Assembly (NCBI GenBank): GCA_946414975.1
Contig: CAMKQS010000073.1
Location: 1 to 6,606 of the forward strand
Direction: 5' to 3'
Source: an uncultured Caryophanales bacterium
Lineage (GTDB): Bacteria > Bacillota_I > Bacilli_A > RF39 > UBA660
DNA length: 6,606 bases
Of the stretch, positions 1 to 5,982 are shown piece after piece. A program made the position numbers and the translations under genes. Below the pieces are notes generated by a model. It saw only the letters and a list, made by a program, of their open reading frames with translations, did not search any database and was not told the origin of the DNA. Positions within the stretch are counted from its first letter, which is position 1. The number at the start of each line of letters is the position of its first letter.

Positions 1-44
1 AATTATAATATTCGATATAAATAGATAAAATCCTTTTTATTTTA

Positions 45-73
45 TAAAAAAAATAACATCAATTATGATGTTA
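45..73 (-). terminator. Rho-independent terminator after the phosphohexomutase gene
   Basis: Read on the minus strand, an 8-bp perfect stem (TAACATCA pairing with TGATGTTA, positions 73-66 and 61-54) closes a 4-base loop and is followed by eight U residues (complement of A46-A53). It starts 13 bases past the TAA stop of the phosphohexomutase gene, so it is well placed to end the leuA-to-phosphohexomutase series. The stem is AT-rich, but the U-tract is strong. Bases 1-44 beyond it hold nothing I can identify. Confidence 0.85.
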
Positions 74-86
74 AATTCTTTTATAA

Positions 87-1439
87 TTATATATTCATAT
101 TTTCTATTACTTGCATAAATTCATTTTTTATTTCAGATAGTCTTTCCTTAGTATTAGATTCAAATCTTATTGTAAGTATTGGTGTTGTATTACTTCCTCT
201 AATAAGAGCAAATCCATCATCAAATTCTACTCTAATACCATCTATATCTATATAATTATATCCTTTATTAATAACATATTCTTTTATATTATTTATATAC
301 TTATCTTTATTATCAATGTTTATTGGATATTCTATATATTCGTTTTCATAATGGTTAAAAACACTAAGTAAATCACTTAATTTATAATCTACATTAGCTA
401 ACATTTCAATTAATCTTACTGCAGCATATATTCCATCATCAAATCCAGGCCATTTATCTCTGAAGAAAATGTGTCCTGAATATTCTCCACCTAATAAATA
501 GTTATTTTCTTTCATTTCTTTATTAGTATATGATGATCCTGTTTTATAAATACATGGTTTAATATTATTATCATTACATGCATCTATAAGCATTTTGGAA
601 CATTTAACATCAAACAATAATTTATCAAGAGTATCTTTCATATATGTACTTAAGAGTGCAAGATAATAATCAGCTGTATAGTATTCTCCTAAGTTATCAA
701 CAAAACCTACTCTGTCTGCATCTCCATCAAATGAAACTCCTAAATCACAATTAAATTCAACAACTTTCTTTCTTAAATCTTCCATATTTTCTTCTTTTGA
801 AGGATCTGGATGATGATTTGGAAAATTACCATCAGAGTCACAATAAATATAAATAGGTTCTATGTTTAAATTATCAAAAACATCTTTAACAATTACACTT
901 GCTGTTCCATTTCCACAATCTATAGCTACTTTTAATTTTCTTTTTATATCAATAGAATTTTTTATTAATGATAAATAATCTTCTTTTACATTATAATCTA
1001 TTATGCTTCCATTTCCACTTAAAAAATCTTCTTTTTTTATAAAATCTCTAAGTTCTCTTATTTTTTCTCCATATGCATTTCCAATATTATCAAAAGAAAC
1101 TTTATAACCATTATATTCTTTTGGATTATGGCTTGCTGTAACCATTATACCTGCATCAAGACCTAATTTATACTTAGCACAATAAAACATAGGTGTAGTA
1201 ACAAGTCCTAAATTTATAACATCTACTCCACTTGATGTAAGACCTTTAATTAGTTTATCAGTTAAATAAACACTCGATAATCTGTTATCATATCCAACAA
1301 CTACTTTACTATAACCTTTAAATTGTACAAATGAACCAAAGCCAAGTCCTATTTTATAACTAACATCTGGAGTTATTTCGTCTCCTACTATTCCTCTTAA
1401 ATCATATTCCTTAAACAAACTATCTTTTATATTTACCAT
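87..1439 (-). CDS. Phosphomannomutase/phosphoglucomutase (alpha-D-phosphohexomutase)
   Basis: This cytosolic enzyme interconverts hexose 6-phosphates and hexose 1-phosphates (mannose and/or glucose), feeding nucleotide-sugar synthesis. At 450 residues it is close to the family size (about 460 in Pseudomonas AlgC). Family landmarks occur in order: YDLRG (12-16), the phosphoserine loop TASHNP (101-106, catalytic Ser103), NGYK (110-113), the Mg2+ loop DGDADR (238-243), the sugar-binding loop GEYSGH (318-323) followed by GFDDGIYAA, and the phosphate-binding RGSNTTP (414-420). Two loop positions differ from AlgC as I recall it: GEMSGH is GEYSGH here, and the active-site TGHS is TGSS (Ser302). The ATG start has a strong AAAGGAGA site at 1447-1454 and overlaps the pgi stop by one base (TAATG), which points to translational coupling. 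Mannose versus glucose preference cannot be decided from sequence, so no symbol is assigned. Confidence 0.95.
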   Translation of the reverse strand: MVNIKDSLFKEYDLRGIVGDEITPDVSYKIGLGFGSFVQFKGYSKVVVGYDNRLSSVYLTDKLIKGLTSSGVDVINLGLVTTPMFYCAKYKLGLDAGIMVTASHNPKEYNGYKVSFDNIGNAYGEKIRELRDFIKKEDFLSGNGSIIDYNVKEDYLSLIKNSIDIKRKLKVAIDCGNGTASVIVKDVFDNLNIEPIYIYCDSDGNFPNHHPDPSKEENMEDLRKKVVEFNCDLGVSFDGDADRVGFVDNLGEYYTADYYLALLSTYMKDTLDKLLFDVKCSKMLIDACNDNNIKPCIYKTGSSYTNKEMKENNYLLGGEYSGHIFFRDKWPGFDDGIYAAVRLIEMLANVDYKLSDLLSVFNHYENEYIEYPINIDNKDKYINNIKEYVINKGYNYIDIDGIRVEFDDGFALIRGSNTTPILTIRFESNTKERLSEIKNEFMQVIENMNI

Positions 1440-2611
1440 TATATACTCTCCTTTATTAATCTTTTATATTCATTTACTCCTGGCTGATTATATGGATTTA
1501 TTCCCATTAAATACCCACCTATTGCACAACTAACCATAAAAAAGTAAATTAAACTTCCTATGTTTTTTTCATTCAATTTATCTATATTAATTATTATGCT
1601 AGGCATTTTATATGATTTTGCAATATTAAGCATAGCTATATTATTAATTTTATTAAGTGATTTATCTAATATTTTGACATCTTTATTATTAACAACATTA
1701 ATGACTGTTGAAAAGAATAAATTCTCTCCTTCATTAAAATACTGTCCTAGTGAATGCATATCTCTTGTATTAAATACACTTATAGGAAATATTCCAGATT
1801 TTTTCTTTCCTTGTGTTTCTGCAAATAACTGTTTTAACCACTCATTAAAATATATAAACCTCTCATCATAAATAGTAAATGCTTCTATTTTCTTTCCATC
1901 TTTATAAAGCATATCTCTAATTACTGCATATATAAAACATTTATCTATACTCTTTTCACCTAATCTATAACCATCTAATAATTTTTGTATATCTACCCCA
2001 CTTACTGCCATAGGAAGTAATCCTACTGCAGTTAAAAGTGAATATCTTCCACTTATATCAGGTATATTAAATTTCATATAATTGTTTTTATTGGCTATAT
2101 TTAAAAGCTTGCCTGTTTTTTTATTAGTAGTAATAATAATCCTTTTTCTAAGTTCTTTATCGCTATACTTATTTTTCATAAGTTCTAAAACTTTAGAAAA
2201 TGTATAATTAATTTCTAGAGTATTACCACTTTTACTAATTACATTTACAATTACTTTTTTATTTTTTATATATTCTAAGATATTAGCTAAGCTATTACTA
2301 TCAAAGCTATATCCTGTATATATAATTTCTATATCTTTTTTAAATTTGTTTTCAAATAGTGAAGTAATTGCTTTACTTCCCATATATGATCCACCAACAC
2401 CAATAATTAAAAAAACATCACAATTATTTCTTATAAATTTACTTACTTTTATTATTTTTTCTATTTCTTTAGTTGAAATACATTTATCTATGTTAATAAA
2501 TTTATCTGGTCCTTCTTCTTTTTTTAATCTCTCTTTTATTTTATGGATATAAAGTTTATAATCATTTATACCATCTATATTCATAAATGTCTTAAAATCA
2601 TATTTAATCAT
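1439..2611 (-). CDS. pgi: Glucose-6-phosphate isomerase, compact form
   Basis: It interconverts glucose 6-phosphate and fructose 6-phosphate in the cytosol (glycolysis/gluconeogenesis). The SIS-fold landmarks are all present: GVGGSYMG (71-78), the phosphate-binding SKSGNTLE (126-133), SGRYS (187-191, Arg189), FAETQGKK with catalytic Glu265 (263-270), DMHSLGQ with His286 (284-290), and QPGVNEYK with Lys383 (376-383). The 21-residue Glu-to-His spacing matches the classic enzyme. At 390 residues it is about 60 shorter than typical Bacillus enzymes (about 450). Part of the loss is in the short N-terminus and part lies between His286 and Lys383, but no catalytic residue is missing. The ATG follows the upstream coiled-coil gene's stop by 2 bases, and its AGGAGT site (2621-2626) lies inside that gene's last codons. 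It is followed by the phosphohexomutase in a TAATG overlap. Confidence 0.95.
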   Translation of the reverse strand: MIKYDFKTFMNIDGINDYKLYIHKIKERLKKEEGPDKFINIDKCISTKEIEKIIKVSKFIRNNCDVFLIIGVGGSYMGSKAITSLFENKFKKDIEIIYTGYSFDSNSLANILEYIKNKKVIVNVISKSGNTLEINYTFSKVLELMKNKYSDKELRKRIIITTNKKTGKLLNIANKNNYMKFNIPDISGRYSLLTAVGLLPMAVSGVDIQKLLDGYRLGEKSIDKCFIYAVIRDMLYKDGKKIEAFTIYDERFIYFNEWLKQLFAETQGKKKSGIFPISVFNTRDMHSLGQYFNEGENLFFSTVINVVNNKDVKILDKSLNKINNIAMLNIAKSYKMPSIIINIDKLNEKNIGSLIYFFMVSCAIGGYLMGINPYNQPGVNEYKRLIKESI

Positions 2612-2613
2612 AA

Positions 2614-3660
2614 TTAAAATACTCCTATATTCTCACTAAAATTTTTAAATATATCAATTGTATCCGTAATTATTTTTTTTATAAATTCATCTTCTAATGT
2701 TTTTATTTCATTTCTTAAGTCTAATATAAATCCTCTAATTATTTCATATTCACTACTAATTATTTCATCATCATTATGTAATTCTTTATAATTTTTTGCA
2801 AAATGACTCATATTATGAATTATTGAATTATGTTTTATTTTTTCTAAACTAATTTCTCTTATTCTATTATTTGATAATTTATTATTCATAATTATATCTA
2901 AATAATTATCTACTGAATTATTCAAATCTTTTAACATATTATATTCTAATAAAATACTATTGTTTTCTAAATTTATATTCATATCTTTTTGATATGATAT
3001 TAACATATAACTCTTAGATATTTCATAAGTATGATATAAATTATCTAAATCAAGTGATATCATTTCAAATAAGTATGTCATATAACATCTTATTGCGTCT
3101 TTATTCGTAATAAAATTCTTTAATTCAGATTCATATTTATCTTTTTTATTATATGATAAATAATCTATTTCTATTTTATCTATATTATTTATTTTGTACT
3201 TTAATGTATTAACAAGCATATCCTTATCAAACTTATTTATTGTTAGTGAATTTATCTCATTACTTATTCTATCAATTTCCAGTGTTAATTTTCCTATATT
3301 ATCAGCATTTCTAATTAAGTATTTGTTTATTTTTTCTTCCGTTTCTATTTTCTTTATATCTATCTTTTCTGTAAGTGATTTTACTATATTAATTTTCTTT
3401 TTTAATAGCGCGAAATTATGGTTTTCTAAAATATTTTTTTTATTTATATAATAATCTAATTCTTTTTTTAATATATCACGTGTTCTTATATCTTTTTCTT
3501 TGCTCTTTTCAAATGTTAATATATCTATATATAACTTTCTAATATCTATTAATTTTAGTATTATTTCTTGATCTAAATATTTATTAAAAAAAGATTTATT
3601 TAAACTATTAATTTTATCTCCACTATCGTTTTTAAAGATATTTTCTAATATAGTAAACAC
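2614..3660 (-). CDS. Unrecognised coiled-coil-rich protein in the pgi gene cluster
   Basis: I do not recognise a family. From the start chosen here it is a 348-residue protein rich in Lys, Asn, Ile, Asp and Glu, with no signal peptide and no membrane segment, so it is probably cytosolic. Residues about 50-185 look like long charged helices with heptad-like spacing of Ile/Leu (coiled coil), and about 260-345 is a second helical stretch. No catalytic motif is visible. The start is set by the ribosome site: AGAGGTGG (3666-3673) lies 5 bases upstream of the GTG at 3658-3660. The longer reading from GTG 3667-3669 would put the start codon inside that site. It ends 2 bp before pgi and carries pgi's ribosome site in its last codons, so it is expressed together with pgi and the phosphohexomutase. 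A scaffold or envelope-linked role is possible but not supported by any motif. Confidence 0.8.
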   Translation of the reverse strand: MFTILENIFKNDSGDKINSLNKSFFNKYLDQEIILKLIDIRKLYIDILTFEKSKEKDIRTRDILKKELDYYINKKNILENHNFALLKKKINIVKSLTEKIDIKKIETEEKINKYLIRNADNIGKLTLEIDRISNEINSLTINKFDKDMLVNTLKYKINNIDKIEIDYLSYNKKDKYESELKNFITNKDAIRCYMTYLFEMISLDLDNLYHTYEISKSYMLISYQKDMNINLENNSILLEYNMLKDLNNSVDNYLDIIMNNKLSNNRIREISLEKIKHNSIIHNMSHFAKNYKELHNDDEIISSEYEIIRGFILDLRNEIKTLEDEFIKKIITDTIDIFKNFSENIGVF

Positions 3661-3679
3661 GTATTCCACCTCTATAATA

Positions 3680-3708
3680 AGAATAACATATTTTTATGAT
3701 TTATACAA
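3680..3708 (-). promoter_or_regulatory. Weak candidate promoter upstream of the coiled-coil/pgi genes
   Basis: On the minus strand there is a poor -35 (TTGTAT, 3708-3703), a 17-bp spacer, and a -10 TATTCT (3685-3680) with the extended TGn motif directly in front. It would start transcription only just upstream of the ribosome site of the coiled-coil gene. The match is modest in DNA this AT-rich and may be chance. The 73-bp gap (3661-3733) shows no terminator hairpin, so read-through from leuA is equally possible. Confidence 0.3.
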
Positions 3709-3733
3709 TTTATTTTGTTAAATATATCTCCAC

Positions 3734-4894
3734 TTAATTTATTTTTTTCTTTCTTTTTACAATGATTTTTTCTAAATTTTCATCATCTATATTAGAATGA
3801 GTGGTACAGTATGTTTTTACATCATTTAAAATATCGCTAATATCATATTTTGATATATCATATTTCATTTTCTCCATTTTATTTATAATAGCATTCTTAC
3901 CAGAATGAATACCTATTATTATATTATCTGTATATATACCATAATCTATAGGATTTATAATTTCATATGTTTCTTTATTATTAATAACTCCCGCTTGATG
4001 TATTCCTGCTTCATGTTTAAACGCATTAGCACCTACTATTGGTTTATTATTTTGTACATATGAATGTGTAATTTCTTGAACATATTTACTTACTTCCATT
4101 ATCATTTTTTTATTAATCGTAGTCTTTGATTTGAAGTAATCATATCTAGTATCAAGAGCAGCTACTATCTCTTCTAGTGCAGCATTACCTGCACGTTCTC
4201 CTATACCATTAATTGTGCATTCTACTTGTTCAGCACCTACCTTAATAGCTGATAAAGAATTAATAGTAGCTAATCCTAGATCATTATGACAGTGAATGGA
4301 TAAACAAACATCATTAATGTACTTACTATTTTTCTTAATATATTTTAAAAATTTCATAAATTCATATGGAACTACATACCCTACTGTATCTGGTATATTT
4401 ATTGTAGTAGCACCTGAACTAATAGCAATATCTATTATTTCTACTGCAAAATCTTTATCTGTTCTTGTTGCATCTTCTAGTGAAAACTCTATATCATCAC
4501 ATTTGCTTTTAGCATAACTAACATATTTTTTTACTATTTCTTTTATCTGTTCTTTATTCTTTTTTAATTTATACTTCATATGAATATCTGATGTAGCAAT
4601 AAATGTATGTATTCTTTTATTTTTAGCACCAGATAAAGCTTCTATTGCTAAATCTATATCATTCTTATTACAACGTGCAAGTGATGTAACTATACTATTA
4701 TTTACTACTTTAGATATCTTTTTTATTGCCTCAAAATCATTTTTACTACTAGCAGCAAATCCTGCTTCTATTATATCTACACCCATCATATCAAGTTTTT
4801 TGGCAAGGGTCACTTTTTCATTAATGCTCATAGAGCACCCTGGTGATTGTTCACCATCTCTAAGTGTTGTATCAAATATTTTTATCTTTCTCAT
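3734..4894 (-). CDS. leuA: 2-isopropylmalate synthase, short form without the leucine-binding regulatory domain
   Basis: It condenses acetyl-CoA with 2-ketoisovalerate, the committed step of leucine synthesis. The DRE-TIM barrel motifs run from residue 8, DTTLRDGEQSPG (Arg12, Asp13), through HTFIATS (His96), FSLEDATR (Ser138), NIPDT (166-170), HCHNDLG (metal ligands His201 and His203) and NGIGERAGNAALEE (Asn237), to NAFKHEAGIHQAGV (290-303). The protein ends at residue 386, where classical LeuA (about 510 residues) continues into the C-terminal allosteric dimer domain. The 3' end reads as a normal stop with no remnant downstream. The start is the ATG at 4894, with GGAGG (4905-4901) 6 bases upstream and MRKIKIFDTTLRDGEQ typical of LeuA. 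The ATG at 4900 abuts the GGAGG and is unlikely. Homocitrate or citramalate synthase are alternatives, but the leucine-codon leader upstream favours leuA. No leuBCD is present in the window. Confidence 0.9.
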   Translation of the reverse strand: MRKIKIFDTTLRDGEQSPGCSMSINEKVTLAKKLDMMGVDIIEAGFAASSKNDFEAIKKISKVVNNSIVTSLARCNKNDIDLAIEALSGAKNKRIHTFIATSDIHMKYKLKKNKEQIKEIVKKYVSYAKSKCDDIEFSLEDATRTDKDFAVEIIDIAISSGATTINIPDTVGYVVPYEFMKFLKYIKKNSKYINDVCLSIHCHNDLGLATINSLSAIKVGAEQVECTINGIGERAGNAALEEIVAALDTRYDYFKSKTTINKKMIMEVSKYVQEITHSYVQNNKPIVGANAFKHEAGIHQAGVINNKETYEIINPIDYGIYTDNIIIGIHSGKNAIINKMEKMKYDISKYDISDILNDVKTYCTTHSNIDDENLEKIIVKRKKKIN

Positions 4895-4908
4895 AATCAT
4901 CCTCCATC

Positions 4909-4950
4909 AAAAAAAGCCCATTACTATAAAAATTTGTATAGTAATAGGCT
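4909..4950 (-). terminator. Attenuator terminator (segments 3:4) in the leuA leader
   Basis: On the minus strand, segment 3 (AGCCTATTACTATA, 4950-4937) pairs with segment 4 (TATAGTAATGGGCT, 4928-4915) in a 14-bp stem with one G-U pair and an 8-base loop. An unbroken run of seven U (4915-4909) follows. This is a strong intrinsic terminator lying between the promoter and the leuA ribosome site (GGAGG, 4905-4901). It would stop transcription before leuA unless segment 3 is sequestered by segment 2. Confidence 0.93.
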
Positions 4951-4990
4951 AATAACCATAAATATCCATGCAAAAACTACCTATTACTAT
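4938..4990 (-). promoter_or_regulatory. Antiterminator (segments 2:3) of the leuA leader
   Basis: Segment 2 (ATAGTAATAGG, 4990-4980) is perfectly complementary to bases 4948-4938 of segment 3 over 11 Watson-Crick pairs, plus a possible U-G pair (4979 with 4949). Segment 3 cannot be in this helix and in the terminator stem at once, so 2:3 pairing prevents termination. It is favoured when a ribosome stalled on the leucine codons hides segment 1. Confidence 0.88.
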
Positions 4991-5045
4991 TCAGTCGTAA
5001 TAATAGGCATAAGAGATTATTTAAATTATGTGAATAATTACTCAT
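4977..5045 (-). CDS. Leucine-rich leader peptide of leuA (leuL-type attenuation peptide)
   Basis: This is a 22-codon ORF starting ATG (5045-5043) and ending TAG (4979-4977). It has seven leucines, six of them within eight residues (Leu-Leu-Cys-Leu-Leu-Leu-Arg-Leu, residues 11-18), encoded by CTC TTA TGC CTA TTA TTA CGA CTG. CTC and CTG look uncommon in the AT-rich neighbours, where TTA and CTT prevail, so the run includes probably slow leucine codons. The region AAAAGAGATGAT (5061-5050) matches the extended Shine-Dalgarno AAAGGAGGTGAT at 10 of 12 positions and sits well for the ATG at 5045. An in-frame ATG at 5054-5052 would add three residues but overlaps this site. The product is expected to act in cis: stalling on leucine codons when charged tRNA-Leu is scarce changes folding of the leader RNA and allows leuA transcription. 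It is not homologous by sequence to E. coli LeuL; the match is one of design. Confidence 0.9.
   Translation of the reverse strand: MSNYSHNLNNLLCLLLRLNSNR
4980..5007 (-). promoter_or_regulatory. Pause/anti-antiterminator hairpin (segments 1:2) of the leuA leader
   Basis: Segment 1 (CCTATTATTA, 5007-4998) pairs with segment 2 (TAGTAATAGG, 4989-4980) over 10 bp with one G-U pair and an 8-base loop. Segment 1 is made of the leader peptide's own leucine codons (CTA TTA TTA), so ribosome position decides whether it can form. When 1:2 forms, or when the ribosome reaches the TAG at 4979-4977 and covers segment 2, the 3:4 terminator is free to fold. Confidence 0.88.
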
Positions 5046-5070
5046 ATCAATCATCTCTTTTCTTAAATAG

Positions 5071-5099
5071 AATATATCACTAATCAATATTTATGTCAA
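5071..5099 (-). promoter_or_regulatory. Strong promoter for the leuA leader transcript
   Basis: On the minus strand there is a perfect -35 TTGACA (5099-5094), a 17-bp spacer ending in the extended -10 TGn, and a -10 TATATT (5076-5071). Initiation is expected near A5064, about 170 nt before the leuA ATG. A terminated leader RNA would be roughly 155 nt. The near-consensus promoter suits a system where control is exerted after initiation. Confidence 0.9.
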
Positions 5100-5104
5100 T
5101 TAAT

Positions 5105-5133
5105 TTGATATTATTTTTTTATTATGTTATTAT
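5105..5133 (+). promoter_or_regulatory. Divergent promoter for the plus-strand coiled-coil gene
   Basis: TTGATA (5105-5110) and TATTAT (5128-5133) are separated by 17 bp, with an extended TGn just before the -10. Initiation would fall near 5140, so the 5' leader is only about 13 nt and begins at the ribosome site TGGAGGT (5139-5145). Its -35 lies 5 bp from the -35 of the leuA promoter, so RNA polymerases on the two should interfere. Confidence 0.7.
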
Positions 5134-5152
5134 TACAATGGAGGTAATTAGT

Positions 5153-5953
5153 ATGGGAATAATTAAAGATATTAAAAATAAAAAAATATTAAATGAGATT
5201 AATAAACTTAATGGTAATAAACTTCAAATTTTTGGGTGCGTAGAGGGAATATATAGAGCTTCATTAAATGTTAACTATGAAAAAATAAAATTACCAAATG
5301 GCATTAAAAGCACTATTCATCTTTATAATAATGACAATACTTTGCAAATTTTTTTTACAAATGAAAATAATGAAAAGTTTGCTGTTGTTGAATGTTTAAA
5401 AACAGAAAAAATGTTGGAAGAACATAAAAAACAAGAAGAAATTAGAAAAAAAGAAGCTGAACTAGCAGAAGAAAAGAGATTGCTAGAACAAAAAGAAGTT
5501 GAAAGAAAAAGAAAAGCGATGAAAGAACTTAATGATAGAATTGCTCAAAGAAGATTTGAAAGTTATATTGATTTTTTAATTACTAATGGTGCGAATAAAG
5601 AAATAATTGAATTAGAACCTGTTAGAAAATTAATTATGGGGATTATAAAAAATGGAGATCCAAGAGTAATAATGGATGGAAGATCTCCAATTGTATATAA
5701 AACACCAAATAGTGATGGTACTTTTGAAATAGCCGGAAGATTAAATGGACCTATTGCTAGTGATTTTTATAACATTAGTTATTGTAATGATGACGATCCT
5801 TCTCACTTTATTAAAATAACTAATGAAAGAAAAAAAAGACTTCATTATTCTATGGATGACCCAATTGGTGATGCATATGATGTAACTATACTTAATACGA
5901 CTTATATCGATAAAAATGGAGAAATCGTCAATGAAGATACTAAAAGATATTAA
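5153..5953 (+). CDS. Unrecognised protein with a central charged coiled coil
   Basis: I do not recognise a family. It has 266 residues with three visible parts: a mixed N-terminal region (1-80), a strongly charged Lys/Glu/Arg helix with coiled-coil character (about 82-135), and a C-terminal domain of probable mixed alpha/beta fold (about 136-266) with DPRVIMDGRSPIVYKTP and ITNERKKRLHYSMDDP. There is no signal peptide and no membrane segment, so it is probably cytosolic. The start is the ATG at 5153, with GGAGG (5140-5144) 8 bases upstream. An in-frame ATG at 5093 has no ribosome site and lies upstream of the promoter. It is a single gene, divergent from leuA and convergent with the kinase gene, ending in the shared terminator with its stop inside the palindrome. 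Its job is unknown. Confidence 0.85.
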   Translation: MGIIKDIKNKKILNEINKLNGNKLQIFGCVEGIYRASLNVNYEKIKLPNGIKSTIHLYNNDNTLQIFFTNENNEKFAVVECLKTEKMLEEHKKQEEIRKKEAELAEEKRLLEQKEVERKRKAMKELNDRIAQRRFESYIDFLITNGANKEIIELEPVRKLIMGIIKNGDPRVIMDGRSPIVYKTPNSDGTFEIAGRLNGPIASDFYNISYCNDDDPSHFIKITNERKKRLHYSMDDPIGDAYDVTILNTTYIDKNGEIVNEDTKRY

Positions 5954-5982
5954 AAAACTGTATAAAATTTATACAGTTTTTT
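5952..5982. terminator. Bidirectional terminator shared by two convergent genes
   Basis: This is a perfect 31-base palindrome centred on A5967: six A, CTGTATAAA, one A, TTTATACAG, six T. Read on either strand it forms a stem followed by a U-run. It overlaps the TAA of the plus-strand gene (5951-5953) and the TAA of the minus-strand kinase gene (5981-5983), so both genes terminate here with no spare intergenic DNA. Confidence 0.9.

Noticed and set aside
3661..3669. Coiled-coil gene start at GTG 3667-3669
   Set aside because: This GTG is inside the AGAGGTGG ribosome site. The GTG at 3658-3660 is 5 bases downstream of it and correctly spaced.
3661..3733. Terminator between leuA and the coiled-coil gene
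   Set aside because: The gap is AT-rich with no stable stem followed by a U-run.
4895..4900. leuA start at the ATG at 4900 (two extra residues)
   Set aside because: That ATG touches the GGAGG ribosome site with no spacing. The ATG at 4894 has a 6-base spacing and gives the typical LeuA N-terminus.
4911..5010. The repeated CCTATTA/TAGTAATAGG units as a transposon end or repeat array
   Set aside because: The alternating copies fit the four attenuator segments exactly. There is no transposase, target duplication or further copy.
4895..5070. T-box riboswitch upstream of leuA
   Set aside because: The leader lacks the T-box sequence (AGGGTGGNACCGCG-type) and a Stem I-like architecture. It is too short, and its pairing is fully explained by the leader-peptide attenuator.
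4847..5083. Plus-strand ORF of 78 codons across the leuA leader
   Set aside because: It is antisense to the leuA 5' end and the attenuator, has no ribosome site, and its composition reflects the hairpin repeats.
5093..5152. N-terminal extension of the plus-strand gene from ATG 5093
   Set aside because: There is no ribosome site, and it lies upstream of or within the predicted promoter. The ATG at 5153 has a good GGAGG.
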